Under the pieces are notes generated by a model. The model worked only from the letters and a program-made list of their open reading frames with translations. It had not been told where the DNA came from and did not search any database. From contig JAHLJZ010000094.1 in NCBI GenBank assembly GCA_025602915.1, positions 1-64,000 on the forward strand: DNA of 64,000 nt, read 5' to 3'. Of this stretch, positions 34,579 to 48,562 are shown piece by piece. The position numbers were made by a program, and so were the translations under genes. Numbering within the stretch: the stretch's first letter is position 1; every line of letters starts with the position of its first letter. The stretch comes from Paraphysoderma sedebokerense (Eukaryota; Blastocladiomycota; Physodermatomycetes; Physodermatales; Physodermataceae).

Positions 34579-36741
34579 TTGCTATTACCTTCTTCGCAAC
34601 ATCGAGAATTGCTATTAAAGATGATGAGAACAATTTCTCTTCCGTCACTTCTTGGGAACCATCTTTTAAGGCCTGCTGTTGGGCGCTACCTTTCGAGGCC
34701 CGCACATTCGTCGAAAGTTGTCTGTCCGGGCACCCTTCGCAAGTTCTCCATATCAGTCGCAAGATCGGCAGATTCAAAGTCAGAAAACCACTCAGAGTTA
34801 AATGAGTTTGAAAATTGCAAGTATATATTTCTCAATTAAAAAGAATGATGTCGCAGCTATAAGGTTACACTATGTCTAGGTGATATTTGAATTGGGTATT
34901 AAACAAGACAATTTTTAACCATTAGACACTCCGTCAACCTCGACTTCGACTTCTCAATCACCGCCTGACCAGAGCATTCCTTCAGTATTACCACATAATC
35001 CTCATGCTCCGCGACGATGGGTTCGCCGTTTTGCACATCCAAAACAAACCAGCAATGTCAAGACATCGAGCCCGTATAAAGTAGTATTGCGACGAATGAA
35101 AGACAGTTTTACGGAGAAATACCTATTATTTAAAAGTGATGAAAACACCAGAGAAGAATACATCAATTTTTATGGTGGTCTCAGGTCCGTCTTCACAGTT
35201 TTTATCCCGAATCGCATTCACTCTATGTTCTATAATCGTCCCATTGCTCTCGCGCTCATACAAGGGGTTTCTTTTGGTATGGCTCAATAGATTGGCAAAA
35301 ATATTAGAAGACTTGGATGATTTAGCAGGTATTATTGCGTACAAACATTGTGATGATGGAAGTGGCCAGAGTCCGATGGATTCTTCTTTGATGATCGTGA
35401 CTGCGTCCGTCGATAGAATTCATTTGATTAAGCGACCAAGTCCGGACAGTGATATAAAATTAAGTGGTATGCATTGATTGATTGCTAGAACTGGATGCAT
35501 GCGATTTAATATTTAAACTTTTCTTTAGGCCATGTCACCTATGTTGGACACTCTTCGATGGAAATAACAATCAACATGGAAAACGTTACATCAATAGCAC
35601 TAACCGAAAGCGACAATATTCCCCCATCAAATTTCATTGATACAAAGATTTCGGATCCCATATTAACAGCCAAGTTTACCATGGTCGCTAGAGATCCCAA
35701 AACCAACAAAGCAGTTCAAGTAAATCCTTTATTACTGGAAAGTGACAACGAAAAAAAACTTTTCCAAGCCGGGGCAGGTAATATACCACTAACAGTTTCG
35801 CATATACATACATGCTGTCATTGCAATGTAACTGAAAAGTACTGTTCATAGATTTGAAAGCTCGCAAGAAGCTATTGGCTGAACAAAGCCTGCAAAAGTC
35901 ACCCCCGACCTCCGACGAACGATTAATTATACACGATTTGTGGCTTGAATCTAAGAAGTATCTAGACAACAGGGTGCAGCTGCCGAAGGGACTTGTTTGG
36001 ACCAAGGACACGGGTTTGGAAAGTGTGGTGTTGACACAGCCGCAGGACCGCAACATACATGTACGTGTCCCAATATATGACGCTGCCATTTTCGCTAAAC
36101 TACAATAGTAACTGGGCATCAGAATTTCATTTTTGGTGGTTATCTAATGAAACTGGGGTTCGAATTGGCATACTCTACCGCATCCATTTTCTGTAAATCA
36201 CGTCCACTATTTTTAGCCATGGATGATATTTGGTTTCGTAAACCGGTTCCAATCGGAAGCATTTTGAGTTTGAAGAGTTGCGTCGTGTATTCTAGTACCG
36301 AACGAGAACGGTCAAAACCTTTGGAAATCTCTAGAGAAGGAAAGAAAAAGAGAATCGGAGGCAAGAGTGTCCAGATTCGTGTACGTATGACTTTTATTTG
36401 GTTTTGCTATATCGTTGAGTAATTTAATCTACGTGCAAACGCTAATTTTTTGGTGTGAATAGGTCGTGGCAGATGTGATTGATCCTAATACTCATGATCG
36501 GGATACGACAAATATTTTTCATTTCACATTTACTTCATCGCCCTGTCAGCTGCCTTCTTCAACCTCCACTGATTCTTCAAACGCAGAGCACTGGGTTCTG
36601 CCGCCGCGGATTATTCCCGAGACGTATGAAGAAAGCATGTCGTACCTTGATGGGAAGAGGAAATGGGAAGTAGGATTGGCGATGGCTTTAGAAGCCCAAG
36701 CTAGCAGTGGCACTGGATGTAGTGTTTTGGAAGAATGGTAG
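34579..36741 (+). CDS. Mitochondrial acyl-CoA thioesterase (ACOT9/10 type)
   Basis: Several exons. The N-terminus is Arg/Ser/Leu-rich without acids (RTISLPSLLGNHLLRPAVGR), a good mitochondrial presequence. The true start may be the ATG at 34621 or 34624 rather than 34579. Two hotdog domains follow. The first has ILEDLDDLAGIIAYKHC, HVTYVGHSSMEITINME and ILTAKFTMVARDP. The second has IFGGYLMKLGFELAYSTASI, FCKSRPLFLAMDDIWFRKPV and PIGSILSLKSCVVYSS. The enzyme hydrolyses acyl-CoA to acid and CoA in the mitochondrial matrix. The GGYLM segment and acidic residues of the active site region look conserved. It lies near, but is not linked by sequence to, acyl-CoA oxidase. Confidence 0.88.
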
Positions 36742-37177
36742 TTGTTATTCTTGGCTAATCGCGCGGGGTATACTTTTTGTTGACACGGAGCGGAATGGAT
36801 GCATGCATTCGGTCGAATTTAGAAGCACGGGATTGTAAGAGAGAAGATTATGAATATCATATATGCTTTATGCAACTTCTGAACTTGCATCGAACATAGA
36901 ATTTAACTTTCTTTATATGTGATGTATGTTTATCGTAAACATCAGAGGCAATTGTTTCAAGCTACAAAGTCTTCCAAATCAAGGAGTCTAATCAATCATC
37001 GCACAGCCCTTCTGTTCTTTGGCTCCTTTCCATTCTCATCTCCCAATCCGCAATTCTTTAGTTGTATTTCCTCCTCTGTGAACACACTCAAGAATTGTTC
37101 TCGGATAAGTCACACCACGAGAAGAAGCCAATATCAACACCACTAGGTATTAACACGACCACAGCTATCAGTCCGCC
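36742..37177. other. Intergenic and promoter region
   Basis: No supported gene. Bases 37015-37130 are pyrimidine-rich before the PMT start. Confidence 0.4.
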
Positions 37178-40100
37178 ATGGACACAAACGAGCTAAAACA
37201 AAGACGTCCAGCAACGAATGGATACCATACCGACGAATCGAATCACATAAACGAAGAAACCCATCCTTTGATTGATGGCAACGCAAAAGAACTAGTTAAA
37301 GATGAACTGGATAGCGGGGAGGTGTGGGGCAAGAATAAAAGTGTAAAAGCAACTCAGGTGTGGATTACTTCCAGTTTTTCTTGTTCGTTGTTGCTATTCA
37401 AGCCAGATTATATGGCCGATGAAGTGGGTTCAGATTGAATTCATTGTCTTGGGAAGGAAAAAAATACAAATCTTTTCAGCTTTTGCATCATTTCGGTTAA
37501 CGCTACATCTCATGTAACTTGTCATTCTTTGTCTGCTTTCATTCTCTATGCTTGCAACTTTAAATAGCCCAAGTCATCGTTTGCATTTATCGACAACAAT
37601 TTTGATACAATTTTTCTATATGTCTTAACCTTCCTCTCGTTCTTTACGAGATATTACAACATCGGATGGAGCAATAAAGTCGTGTACGTTTCTTTATTTA
37701 CATGAGCTCTCCTCTATCAAAGAAAAGACTGTCTAACTTATTGCTACGATCGTTTTGATTAATAAGTTGGGATGAAGGTGTGTATTTTAATCAATTATGA
37801 TATCGGGCTCTGAATGTACATTGACAATTGGTGCTGGTAATTCTTTGGCGGCGCCGCCATGATGGATATTAGCTCACTTTGGGTACGTTTATATGCCAAC
37901 GCTATTCTATCTTGACAGCATAATTATCAAATCTTTGACTGATCTTCCCAATGCAAATAGCAAATTCGGTTCTCACTATCTGAAGCGAGAGTTCTACTTC
38001 GATGTTCACCCCCCTCTCGGCAAGATCCTTGTCGGTGTTTCGGGAGCACTAGCTCGTTACAATGGCTCCTTTGAATTTAAGTCTGGCGAAGCTTATCCCG
38101 CGGATGTGAATTACAGTGTGATGAGACTATTTTGTGCCACTTGGGGCGCCTTGATGGTTCCGTTGGCTTACATGACCGCGAAAGAATTGCAATTCAGCAG
38201 ATGGGCCAGAGTAGCTACCGGGCTGGCCGTTTTGTGTGGTAGGTTGCGAATGCGATTTTTACTTATTTTGGAGGGGATTAAAACTAATCAAATGAATGCT
38301 TATAATCCATTCTTGAACATCAGACAATGCATATCTCGTCATCAGTAGATTTATCTTGCTTGATTCGATGCTCTTATTTTTTACTGTCCTGGTTGTCTAT
38401 TTTTGGACTCGATTTCACAATGAACGTCAATAGTTCGTATGAAACGATTGTTGTATGTTTTTTATTATTGGTTGTTATTGACCTCGGTACTCTATTTTCA
38501 ATAGCCCGTTTACTTTTGAATGGTGGTATTGGCTCACTTATTTAGGGATATCGCTTGGTTTGGTGTCGAGGTAAGTTTTAATGTTACCTCCTGCACGGAA
38601 ACCACTGTTACTCATTGACCCTGTTTCTACAGTGTTAAGTGGGTCGGATTATTCGCTGTTGCGTTAGTCGGATTGTACACCATCGAAAACTTATGGGATT
38701 TATTTGGTGATTTATCAATTCCAAAGGTTCGGCCCACCTTTGCAATAGCTAATTTTCTGCCCTAGTTAACTGTTTCTGTTCTTTCTGAAAATAGCGAGCA
38801 TACGCACAGCATTGGATTGCTCGAATCATTTGTTTGATTCTTGTCCCCATATCTGTCTACGTGTTTAGTTTCGCCCTTCATTTCACAATATTATCACGCA
38901 GTGGACCAGGAGACGCCCAAATGAGCAGTCTTTTCCAAGCAAATCTTGAAGGAACGAATCTTAAAAACAGTCCACTAGGTAATACATATTATCCGCAGTA
39001 ATTTTGGATTCTAAGCCTAACCTATACTATATCGGTAGAGCTCGCATACGAATCCAAGTTCACACTGAAGAACAATGGATATGGTGGTGGATTACTCCAT
39101 TCCCATGTACAAACTTACCCGCATGGATCAAAACAGCAGCAAGTAACCTGTTATCATCACAAAGATTCCAATAATGATTGGATTATCCGTAAACCGTGGG
39201 TTATAGTCAATGGGACCATCAATTATGAAGATTCTGCTGGAAATGATACTGAGAGTAAACCGGTCGAATTCGTAAAACACGGTGATGTGGTTAGACTTGT
39301 TCATGCTCAGACCGGCAGAAACTTGCATTCTCATCCACTCGCAGCTCCGATCACGAAAACCATGAATGAAGTCAGTGGATACGGTAAATTAACCAGGAAT
39401 TTTAATCTTAGCGATTCGTGATTCAGTTGGTCGCTGATATATTTGAAAATTTACAGGTAACACCACGATCGGAGACGAGAATGACCACTGGCTTGTTGAA
39501 GTGATAGATGACATCGTTACCGGCAGCACTGATAGGATCAAGACATTGACCACTCGAGTACGACTACGGCATAAACTTAGTGGCTGCCTTTTGAGATCTC
39601 ATAATGTGATTTTGCCTCAGTGGGGATTTAAACAAGCTGAAGTTGCGTGTGACAAAAGAAATCGCGTAAATGATGTTTATAATATCTGGAACATTGAAAG
39701 TCACTGGAATGATAGACGTATGTATTTTGATATTCATGACTTATTCGGCACTCCTTCATCTTAATTAATTATGTGACTGTCGTTCTTTCATAGTGCCTAA
39801 GGCTTCTCCGGGTGCTTTTAAGTCGAAATTCTGGCACAATTTCATTCATCTAAACGTCGCTATGTGGACTTCCAACAATGCGCTTGTTCCTGATCCAGAT
39901 AAAGAACCTGACGGTTTAACGTCATCCCCCTGGGACTGGCCGCTGATGCAAGCCGGTATCCGGATGTGCAGCTGGGGCGATAGTGATGTGAAATTTTACA
40001 TGATTGGGAACCCTATAGTTTGGTGGCTTGGGACTGCAAGCTTGGCTGGTTTTGTATTGGTTTGGGCCGTTTACATGGCACGATGGCAACGAAAATATAA

Positions 40101-40525
40101 GAATTGGAATGCCGGTATGTATTGACTTTTATTTGCTGTCTTCGTCGTTCCCCTTGTGACCGCCTTCAATTTTTTCCTATTGCTTTTAATCAGCCGATTG
40201 GAACTATTTTACATTCACCGGCAAATATCTACTCCTCGGATGGGCTCTTCACTACATTCCATTCCATTTAATGGGTAGAGTTACCTACGTCCATCATTAT
40301 TTCCCTGCTCTTTACTTCGCTATTCTTTCCACTGCGTTCTTACTTGATCACGTCACGAAATTTTTTTGCCGGGCCGTGGTATTAAAAGTGTTTGTATGGT
40401 CACTATATGTTGGATCGGTCGTTGCGGTGTTCGGATTCTTTGCACCCTTGTCGTTTGGATTTGACGTGCCTAACCGAGAACTACGAAATAGAAAATGGTT
40501 GTCGTCGTGGAATTTGGCGGATTAA
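37178..40525 (+). CDS. PMT: Protein O-mannosyltransferase (PMT family)
   Basis: About ten exons encode an ER multi-spanning mannosyltransferase that moves mannose from dolichol-phosphate-mannose to Ser/Thr. The acidic pair of the first lumenal loop is seen in [20 protein letters not shown], followed by [15 protein letters not shown]. The pair is built from two micro-exons of 11 and 10 nt (37767-37777, 37873-37882). TM segments include [40 protein letters not shown] and [20 protein letters not shown]. The lumenal MIR repeats are [40 protein letters not shown] and [20 protein letters not shown]. The C-terminus carries GNPIVWWLG and [18 protein letters not shown]. This fungal-type enzyme modifies secreted and wall proteins such as the receptors downstream. 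Subfamily (PMT1, 2 or 4) was not settled. Confidence 0.93.
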
Positions 40526-41051
40526 GAGCGAGAGTCCATTATAAAGACGGAGCAAATCAATCTGGTTGTATTTTGAAGCATTGCTATGTACTTCTTCCTG
40601 ACCTGAATGATGTCGCTTAGCGCCTTTCTCTTTAAGTTTAAATTGACATGGAATATCTGAAATGATGATAAATGTGCTTAGTATATGCACTGGCCACTGG
40701 GTGTGCTTTTTCATCATAGAGATCATGTACTGATCATGTTAACTCAAATCGTAGATCGCCGATTGTTGGCTTTTGCACTTGAGAAGTTTGACTGAAATTT
40801 GAGATCATGGAAGGTCATACTCATGGTGACGTGTGAAACGCGAGACATTTGTGACTTTTTATAAACCTCCTTAAATCTTAATGAATGCGCGACGCTTGAT
40901 AGTTGATACTTGCTTGATTCGCTCCCGCACACGCTGTAGTGTGTACAGCATATAGATTATAAAGCTGAAAGCATTAAGACAAATCCTCTTTGTTTCGCTT
41001 AAAACAGGGTTCTGCATATTCAGAATTCGGGATACGGCAAATTGTTCGATA
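40526..41051. other. Intergenic region before receptor copy 1
   Basis: No gene seen. AT-rich, with a near-palindromic tgatcatgtactgatcatg at about 40723-40740. Confidence 0.4.
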
Positions 41052-44000
41052 ATGAAACGAAATTGTGGGTCTTCACTGGGTCTGCTCCTTATCTTCTATA
41101 TTTTGATAGCTGTAAGCTACAGTCTTGCGCAATCAGTTCCATCTCCTTGGTATATCACAGATTATGTTACTACCGGACACCCATATTCGGCAAATTGGTT
41201 CCCGAACGACACAACGATTGTCGATTCGGTGGTTACCGAAAATGGCAGCGTTTATATTTTAGATTCCAGCCAAAACCTTTATAAATTTGAAAATTTCTCG
41301 AATGGAATTATGAAAATACAACTAAAACCCCCTGGTGATTCTAATAGCGATTGGTATAATGTGAAGTAAGTTTAGATACATCACATGGTGAGTCACCGGC
41401 GACTTGCTAACCAAACTTTGTAGCTTTGATCAGTTGTTTCGTCTCTGGATCCATCCACAAACGCATGATCCGTACATATTTCGCTTGCGACAACCGCATG
41501 TAACGACCACCGAGAATGTATTGTTCGATATTATTTGGTACCCTACCCTTAATTTCACCTCTGCGGTGACTCCTCCGCCACAGTATATTACATTCAACAC
41601 GAATTTGCCGGCTCAATATATAGATGATCCGGGCAGGTGCTTTTGCTCTTTAAAAAAAGCATTGATTATCTCTTCTTTGAAGGCTAAGAATTCATTTATT
41701 CTAGATTCGCTTTTCTGGGACGAGAGCTATTATCGAACGTGCATCTTCAACTTACATTTTATCAAGGAAACAGCTACTACTTAGCCTTACTGGACATGAA
41801 ATCAGGAATTCACGCACCTGAAATCCTTCAATATTATAGTGATGTCTCACCTTTAATACAAGGGGAAGTGATAATATTGGGTATAGTTTTGGAATGCGGA
41901 GGGCATTTCGATCTGGCATGCCTGGTTTCTACTGAATCACTGCGGTCGATCAATTTTTTGATGTCGCCGTCAGGCATTCAGCCTGTATTTTGGCCGTCAT
42001 GGTCATTCATTGGGAGGGCGAAAATATTGCACTATGACAATTATCCCGATTTTACTTTCATTGTTACCGCGTATTCCTTTCATATGGTTCAGGTGGAACT
42101 ATACGATGTTACTAGGATTCGTTGGGACTTTTTTTATTGGGAACCATTCATTTATCGAGATTATAGCCATCAATTCTACGAAAGCAATAATATTAAATCC
42201 TTTGTCATTGCGCAGACTTTCCACGGCCTTTCGGATTCGAGAATTCAAATTGAACGCTATGATAAAAATTTCTATTCAGTTTTCGCATTGACGGGGGCGT
42301 TGAATTTTGACACTCTGCAAAACGAAACAGTCTCGAAACTGATGTTAAATATGGATGAATCTATTACGGTAATGGGGAAGACTTGGGGCAATTTTTTGAT
42401 TCCGAATAGTCTTACCGGTTTAGTTGATACCGCAGGATTACCTTATCAATCACTGTTTATAATGCGCCTTCAGACTATTAGCATACGAAATCAAGTTTTG
42501 GAAGTCATCGATATCGCCAATGATATGATTAAAGTGATATTAGTGCTTGATGGCGTCTCACAAACCGATTGCCCCAACGTAAATGCTTCAATGGCGGATC
42601 ATACGGTGTCACCACATTGGCTGAATGCCACAAGTTTGGCAATCAACGTCACTGGGGCCGCTTGCGGTATTCTATTTTAATTAAGATTTCGATCGCTTTA
42701 TAGATTGATTTAATTGATTATAGGAGCGCGATGGTTAATCGTTAGTTTCCCGGATATTTTTGGTAATCCGTCTGTCGGAGAGATTATTTCTGTTCCCCCA
42801 ATTATAGAATCTGTTTTTCCCCTTGAAGGAAACCACGGTATGCAATTCTCAATTCTTCTGTATTCGAGAAAATGTAGGTTCAACAAATTTTATGCCAAAT
42901 AGAAACGATAATTACAGTAAAAGTATCAAACTGGAATGACAAGTATAACAATTGGTACTCTATAAACATAGGCGAAAGCTTCGGTGTCGCTCTGGATTTG
43001 CCTGTCAACGGTAGTTTTAAAATCAGCCCTTGGGGGGGAGGATACAATCAACCTATAACTGTCACTATTAAGGACATGTCGGTTGAAATAAGGTCCCTGG
43101 GTTCATTCAACTTCAGTCACTACCCTCCTGAAGTAGATTCAGTACTCCCTGTTACGGCGTCCACATCGGGTCCAATTGATTTTACTATTTTTGGACAGAA
43201 CTTTTGGACCTGCCTTGGAATGACCTTCCCTCCATGCAACCAGCCCATCGGCATCCCAAACATTACCGTCACTGTTGGTGATAAAAATTGCAGTGATATT
43301 CGCTATAGCTCAGTATCTTTGTCACATCAAAGCACCTTGACATGTACCGTTAGTGATGGTCTTGCTGGAGTTGATCTTGATGTCGTTGTCAATTTCTTCG
43401 GACAAAACTCCTCGATCAGTAGTACTGCAAAATTTTCCAGTTACCCGCCCTCTATTGGATCGACTTCGCGCGTGCGAATTTTGTTGTTCCCAGACAACAC
43501 CTTCGCTGATGATTTGAGCATAGAAGGTACAGTGATAATTTTATTCGCCAGGCTAGCTATTGGTTCCCTGAATCTGTTTCCTCAGGTCAAAGCTTCGGCC
43601 CTCCAAGCACTGCAGCACACATCATCTTTACAGCGATAAACGGCCTCAATTATACAGCCTGCAGCTCGCCGGTATTATTGAACCACACCTTGGCCACTTG
43701 GTAAATATTCTGATAATGTCCTCCTGATGAAGAAGTGCTAACGCATATTTTGTTATGTAATTAGTAACCTTTCCCATAATCTTCCGTCTCCTGCGATATA
43801 TAATGTTTCAATTTTAGTATCGGGGCAGTATTCAAATGCGGATAAGCAGATCAAATATGGAAATTATCCTCCGAATGCGAACTCTGCGGAGGTCAGTATG
43901 GACGAGGATACCATGTATCAGGTTGTGTTAAGTGGTAGTGATCCCGATGGAGACCCCATCGAGGTGCTTTTGACAGAGCTCCCGGAGAATGGGAAGCTCT

Positions 44001-47000
44001 TTCAATTCGACATCAGTAAACGGAACGCATTGGGCTTTGAGGCTGATCTCGGCGGCTTGACGCTAGGAAGAGTTATGGATAATGCCGGTCGTATGATATA
44101 CATTCCAAACCCAGATTTCAATGGCAGGGATAGCTTCTCCTACATAGTTGCAGATCGTGCACTCTACGGCGGTCAGTGATTTCATGTTTTATGTGAAAGC
44201 CCGAAAATTAGCTCATATATTTTTTGAAGTCATGACGAATTCAACCCCTGCCATCTATTCTATGATTGTTAAATCCGTTCCAGGTAAACCTCAAATTAGA
44301 GCAGATGTGTTAATATAGCGCTGACATGATGGAATGACAGACGCTCCCATTGTTTCGACTGTGCGAATTCAAGTCCAAGAAGATTCGAATGAAATTATAA
44401 ACATTGCAGTCACAGATATTGACACACCTTTGGCTGATATCTCAATCGTCATAGACAGTTTACCCGGCGACGGTAGGATCGAGTACATGTTAGACTCATT
44501 AAACTCAGTGAACGTAACGGCGGTCCCTTCAACTACTCCTCCCGGCTATCACTCCTTTAAGTACATACCTAATTTGAACTACTTTGGCATCGACCAATTT
44601 ACATATTATGCTACCGATGGTTTAACCAATTCGACCACTGCCACCGCAGTAATTACGGTTCAATCTATGAACGACAAGCCCATCGCGCTTTCAGACTTCG
44701 TAATAACGAATGAAGATCAAGGATGTATAATTCGCCTTCAAGTCGAAGATGTTGATCAGCCAGCGACAGTCAAACAACGCGTGAAGATACTATCCTGGGA
44801 TGATACATTAGGCAACTTACACCAAGTCGATGCGAACGGTCTCAAATACGGGGCTTCCATTGGGCCAAACACGGAAGTTCTAGACATGTTGAATAGGATA
44901 TGGTTTGAGCCAAAACCGAATGAGTCTGGCTTAGTTAATCTCACCTTCTCTGCAACGGATGCGCAGAATGCCATGTCGAACCCTGCCACAATTATGATTC
45001 AAATTACATCGATCAACGATGCACCCTTTACTTCAGAATGTAATAAAGATATTATTCTTGCAGGGAAATCCAATGTGTCTTTCAGTTTAACTGCATCCAA
45101 TTATGACAACGACGATGTGTGAGTATTAGCGCTAGTACTCTTTTTTCCCCGCATTCTGAGTTATTGTCTGATGACGCTACACTAACCGTCCATCAACAGA
45201 CTCACCTTTCAACTTACATCGATTCCGAAAAAGGGTCGGCTCACTCACTTGGGCTCAGAGCTGTTTTTATATGATACTATTCGAAAAGCTACATTTGGAA
45301 ATTCTGATGTGTCGATCGCGCTTCAATTCGAGGGTTTAAATATGGGTGGAGGGTACTGTAACAGTATGTCGAATGTTTGGATACTAGACTAATACATTTT
45401 GTTTTGCAGGAACCCGTTCGATAATTTCACGTATGTAGTGTCTGATAAAGCTGGTGCACGAACAGATCAATGTATCGTTCATCTAAAAATCCGATGTCCA
45501 CCACCACTCGTAAGTATTTTTCCAATCTAATGCGGTAAGGCGAACAGGATGATTGATTTTTCGTGACTCAGGTCAATAATGTATTTGCGAAGAAGGGTGA
45601 TATTTGCGAATTATGCCCTAAAGGGGCGATATGCAGGTAATGAAGAATTTTAGCTTGCTGATTTATTCTGTTGTTAACTCGAATACCTCACAGCCAAGAC
45701 GGAAGTTCCCCGATATTTGCTGATCGGGGCTACTGGCTTCATCCAAATGATAACATGACACTGTTAACTTGTATGCCGGTAAATAGCTACTGATATTTCT
45801 TCCAGACAGTACTTAAGGCTGATTCAGTCTTTGTTAGGAATCTGCTTGTGTGGGACAGCAGGAACAAATCTGCGCTGACGGCTACGAAGGAATACGTAAG
45901 TTCAGGATTCTTAATATTTGACGAAGCAAAAAAAGAGTCAACGTTTTTCACCCACAGGATGCGGCACATGCAAGAAAAAATATTACCGAAGAAATTTAGA
46001 ATGCATCCCATGTACCCAGGATCAAGCCATCTTCATTGGTGTTGTAGTTACCGCGTTTGTACTCGGACTCATGGGTTTATACGTCATGATCAACTTTTCA
46101 ACACAGGCGTCCAGGTACATTCATGTTCTTATGTCATGGGGGTCAAAAAGCAACTGATAATTTGCATCTTAGCCTCGCACTTATAGGAATTGGAATCAAT
46201 TTCTTCCAAACAATTCTGATCCTTCGAGACTTCCACATAAAATACCCCCCAGAATTTCACGCGTTGATGGATGCATTGTCAATTATCAATTTAAATATTC
46301 AGTTGACTCCTCCAGAGTGCGTTTTGCTAGAGGGGAGTCTTGGATATTCACTGAAGCTGCGAATAGCCGTTGCGTTTCCGTTGCTCCTGATACTTTTATC
46401 TCTACTTATTTCTGCTGCGGGCAATCGTTTCATTCCGGACAAAGTTGCTGCTTACTTGCGAAGTAGGGGCAATACTCCTCAGCAAAAGCTATCGGCTCAA
46501 TATATTTTGATACGAATGGTTAATTTGATTTTGGCGTGGATATTCATGAGCGTAGCTACAAATTCATTGGCACTTTTTGATTGTACAGCTGAAGCGGATG
46601 GCAACTCTTATTTAGGTTTGTTTCTAAGATTCCTTAACTCTCTGGTTTCCATCGGGCTTATCTTGTGGTTCTGCCAGATGCCGATCCGAGTGTCAAATGC
46701 TGGGTAGAGCCCATTTGGTGGGCGGACGTACCGTTGGCTGTTGCCGCGTGCATGTAAGACTACTAATTCTGCGTTAACGCTGTGGAACAGGAAGAGAAGC
46801 TTATCTTTTTCTTTTCTCATCAGAATTTATGTGGCTGGCATTCCCTGCTACTTTCTCTTGTTACTCGTTGTGCTTCACCAAAAACGTCGAACCGGTCCTT
46901 TTTGGGAGAAGGCCCGAGAAATGAGTCACCATATTATGCGAATGGATCGTAGCTTTAAACCGGAGAGCCAATACTTTACATTTGTTCAAATATTACAGAA

Positions 47001-47468
47001 ATTGATAATGGTTCTAATTAATATGTTTTTTACCAAGTAAGTTCTTTAGGCGGTATGCATCTTGAGCTCTCTAAACTAACCTTCTTGTGTATAATAAGAT
47101 ATACGGCTCTTCAGGTCGCACTGATGATAATGATTTTGGTTGGGAGTTCCCATATATATTCAAAATATCAACCATATAAAGTACGGCAACTGAACAACGT
47201 TGAATTGCTTTCCGGCGTATGCTCGATTCTCGTACTACTGCTTGGTCAGGTGTATTCCAGCTCATCGACCCAAGAAAATCAAAAACAAGTTATAACTGTC
47301 CTGATCCTACTTGTCATATCTACGTTCATCTTCGCTTTCTGGATTGTTGGTTTTACGACTTCATTTCAGTACCTTCGAGATCTTGCTCGTTCGTTCAAAA
47401 GAAAGATGGGGAAATTGGACCATAAAATTGAAGTATCTCAAAAATCCGCTGTTCAAACGGACATATGA
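41052..47468 (+). CDS. Giant cell-surface receptor-like protein, copy 1 (IPT/TIG, cadherin-like, Cys-rich, multi-TM)
   Basis: About 18 exons give a ~1,800-residue protein. Order: a signal peptide (SLGLLLIFYILIAVSYSLA); an N-terminal region with WYITDYVTTGHPYSANWFPN and GSVYILDSSQNLYKF, propeller-like in look; a ~350-residue globular part (LALLDMKSGIHAPEILQ); an IPT/TIG domain (PPEVDSVLPVTASTSGPIDF); then at least three cadherin-like/tandem repeats (EDTMYQVVLSGSDPDGDPIE, VQEDSNEIINIAVTDIDTPL, NEDQGCIIRLQVEDVDQPAT). A Cys-rich GCC2/GCC3-like module follows (CELCPKGAICSQDG, CGTCKKKYYRRNLECIPC), then about nine TM helices (e.g. AIFIGVVVTAFVLGLMGLY, VPLAVAACMIYVAGIPCYFL, ELLSGVCSILVLLLGQVYS) and a short basic tail. 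The TM part resembles large orphan membrane proteins of protists and chytrids. Many N-x-S/T sites fit a heavily glycosylated ectodomain. Ligand and signalling output are unknown. Confidence 0.85.
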
Positions 47469-48562
47469 GCAATTGGAGGGTTCTTACAGATACTGGTAGC
47501 TTCTTTACTAGAAATCTTGTTTAGGATTACAGTAGTACGGATTACCATTATGTAAATTATTAATCAAACAGTGATGCCTTGCGCCAAAGTCAATTCGAAT
47601 TTATAGCGGTTACATGGGTATCACAAATCACGACGAATTCACAGACACAGAAAATAGAATTTTGTATGTTCAAGAATTCAAATATGTTGTTTCGTTTATT
47701 TTTTGAATATTTTGAATAGAATGTTGTCGTCCAACCAAGTCAATCATGTTTGAGTTTAATGTATTGCCCAGCTAGCGGCTTTCATTGATGCAACTTATGG
47801 GATCCACTGATGAAAAAATTTAAATTGGGCTGTGATTTTTAGCTTCTGCTCTAATACCCCGGGAATATGTTTCTAAACCTACTAATGATAAATTGTTTAA
47901 GGACACGCTAGATTCCGCAGTCGATTACAGAAAGGGGAAAGTGGTCCAAAAAAAATTGACAATGAATAAGAACGATAATTTTGCCAATCATGCCATGCAA
48001 ATTTGGAAGGTGGTGGATCAGGGTTATTTAGTGTCATGCGTACTATATATACACTTGCACACAACTTCCTTTTGGTTCTTACAAAGAAAATGAGTTTAAG
48101 TGCAATGCAGCCAAGCAATCCATACTGACCTGTTTAAAATTAAGACAGTGTTGCCAGAGTGACAAATTCACCATATGAGCAAATGGACACTTAATTGACC
48201 GCGTTTGTCTCTCACGGTTCCACGGTCCAAGAAACTAGAAAGTAGAAACCATCGCGAGTCGGGAGTCGGGACATGGAGTCGGGCCAGTCGTGAGTGTGAC
48301 CCTTCGCTCCCCTCGTTCGCTCACTTAGCTGAAGTGACCAGCGTTGGTAATTGGGATTGCGGGGATAAATACAGACAGGATAGAATAACTACATCGTGAG
48401 CATCGTCCCGATTGGAGTTTCAACAACATACATGTTTCCCACCTGCAGGCTTCAATGTAGGCACTTCGCTTTCCCTAACGCTCTGCACCTATTCAACTTA
48501 ACCTAGATTTAAATTTCCTACGAGGAATGCTTTCTGCCGAGTTACAGCACCCTTTATTCAAA
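47469..48562. other. Spacer between receptor copy 1 and the third, fragmentary copy
   Basis: AT-rich non-coding DNA. Bases 48225-48300 contain gagtcgggagtcgggacatg-type short direct repeats. A similar gactcccgag string occurs in reverse sense near 53960, upstream of copy 2, which may be a shared repeat. Confidence 0.4.

Noticed and set aside
47893-48118. Overlapping short frames on both strands between receptor copies
   Set aside because: No similarity to the receptors or to each other and no splice sites; treated as spacer.
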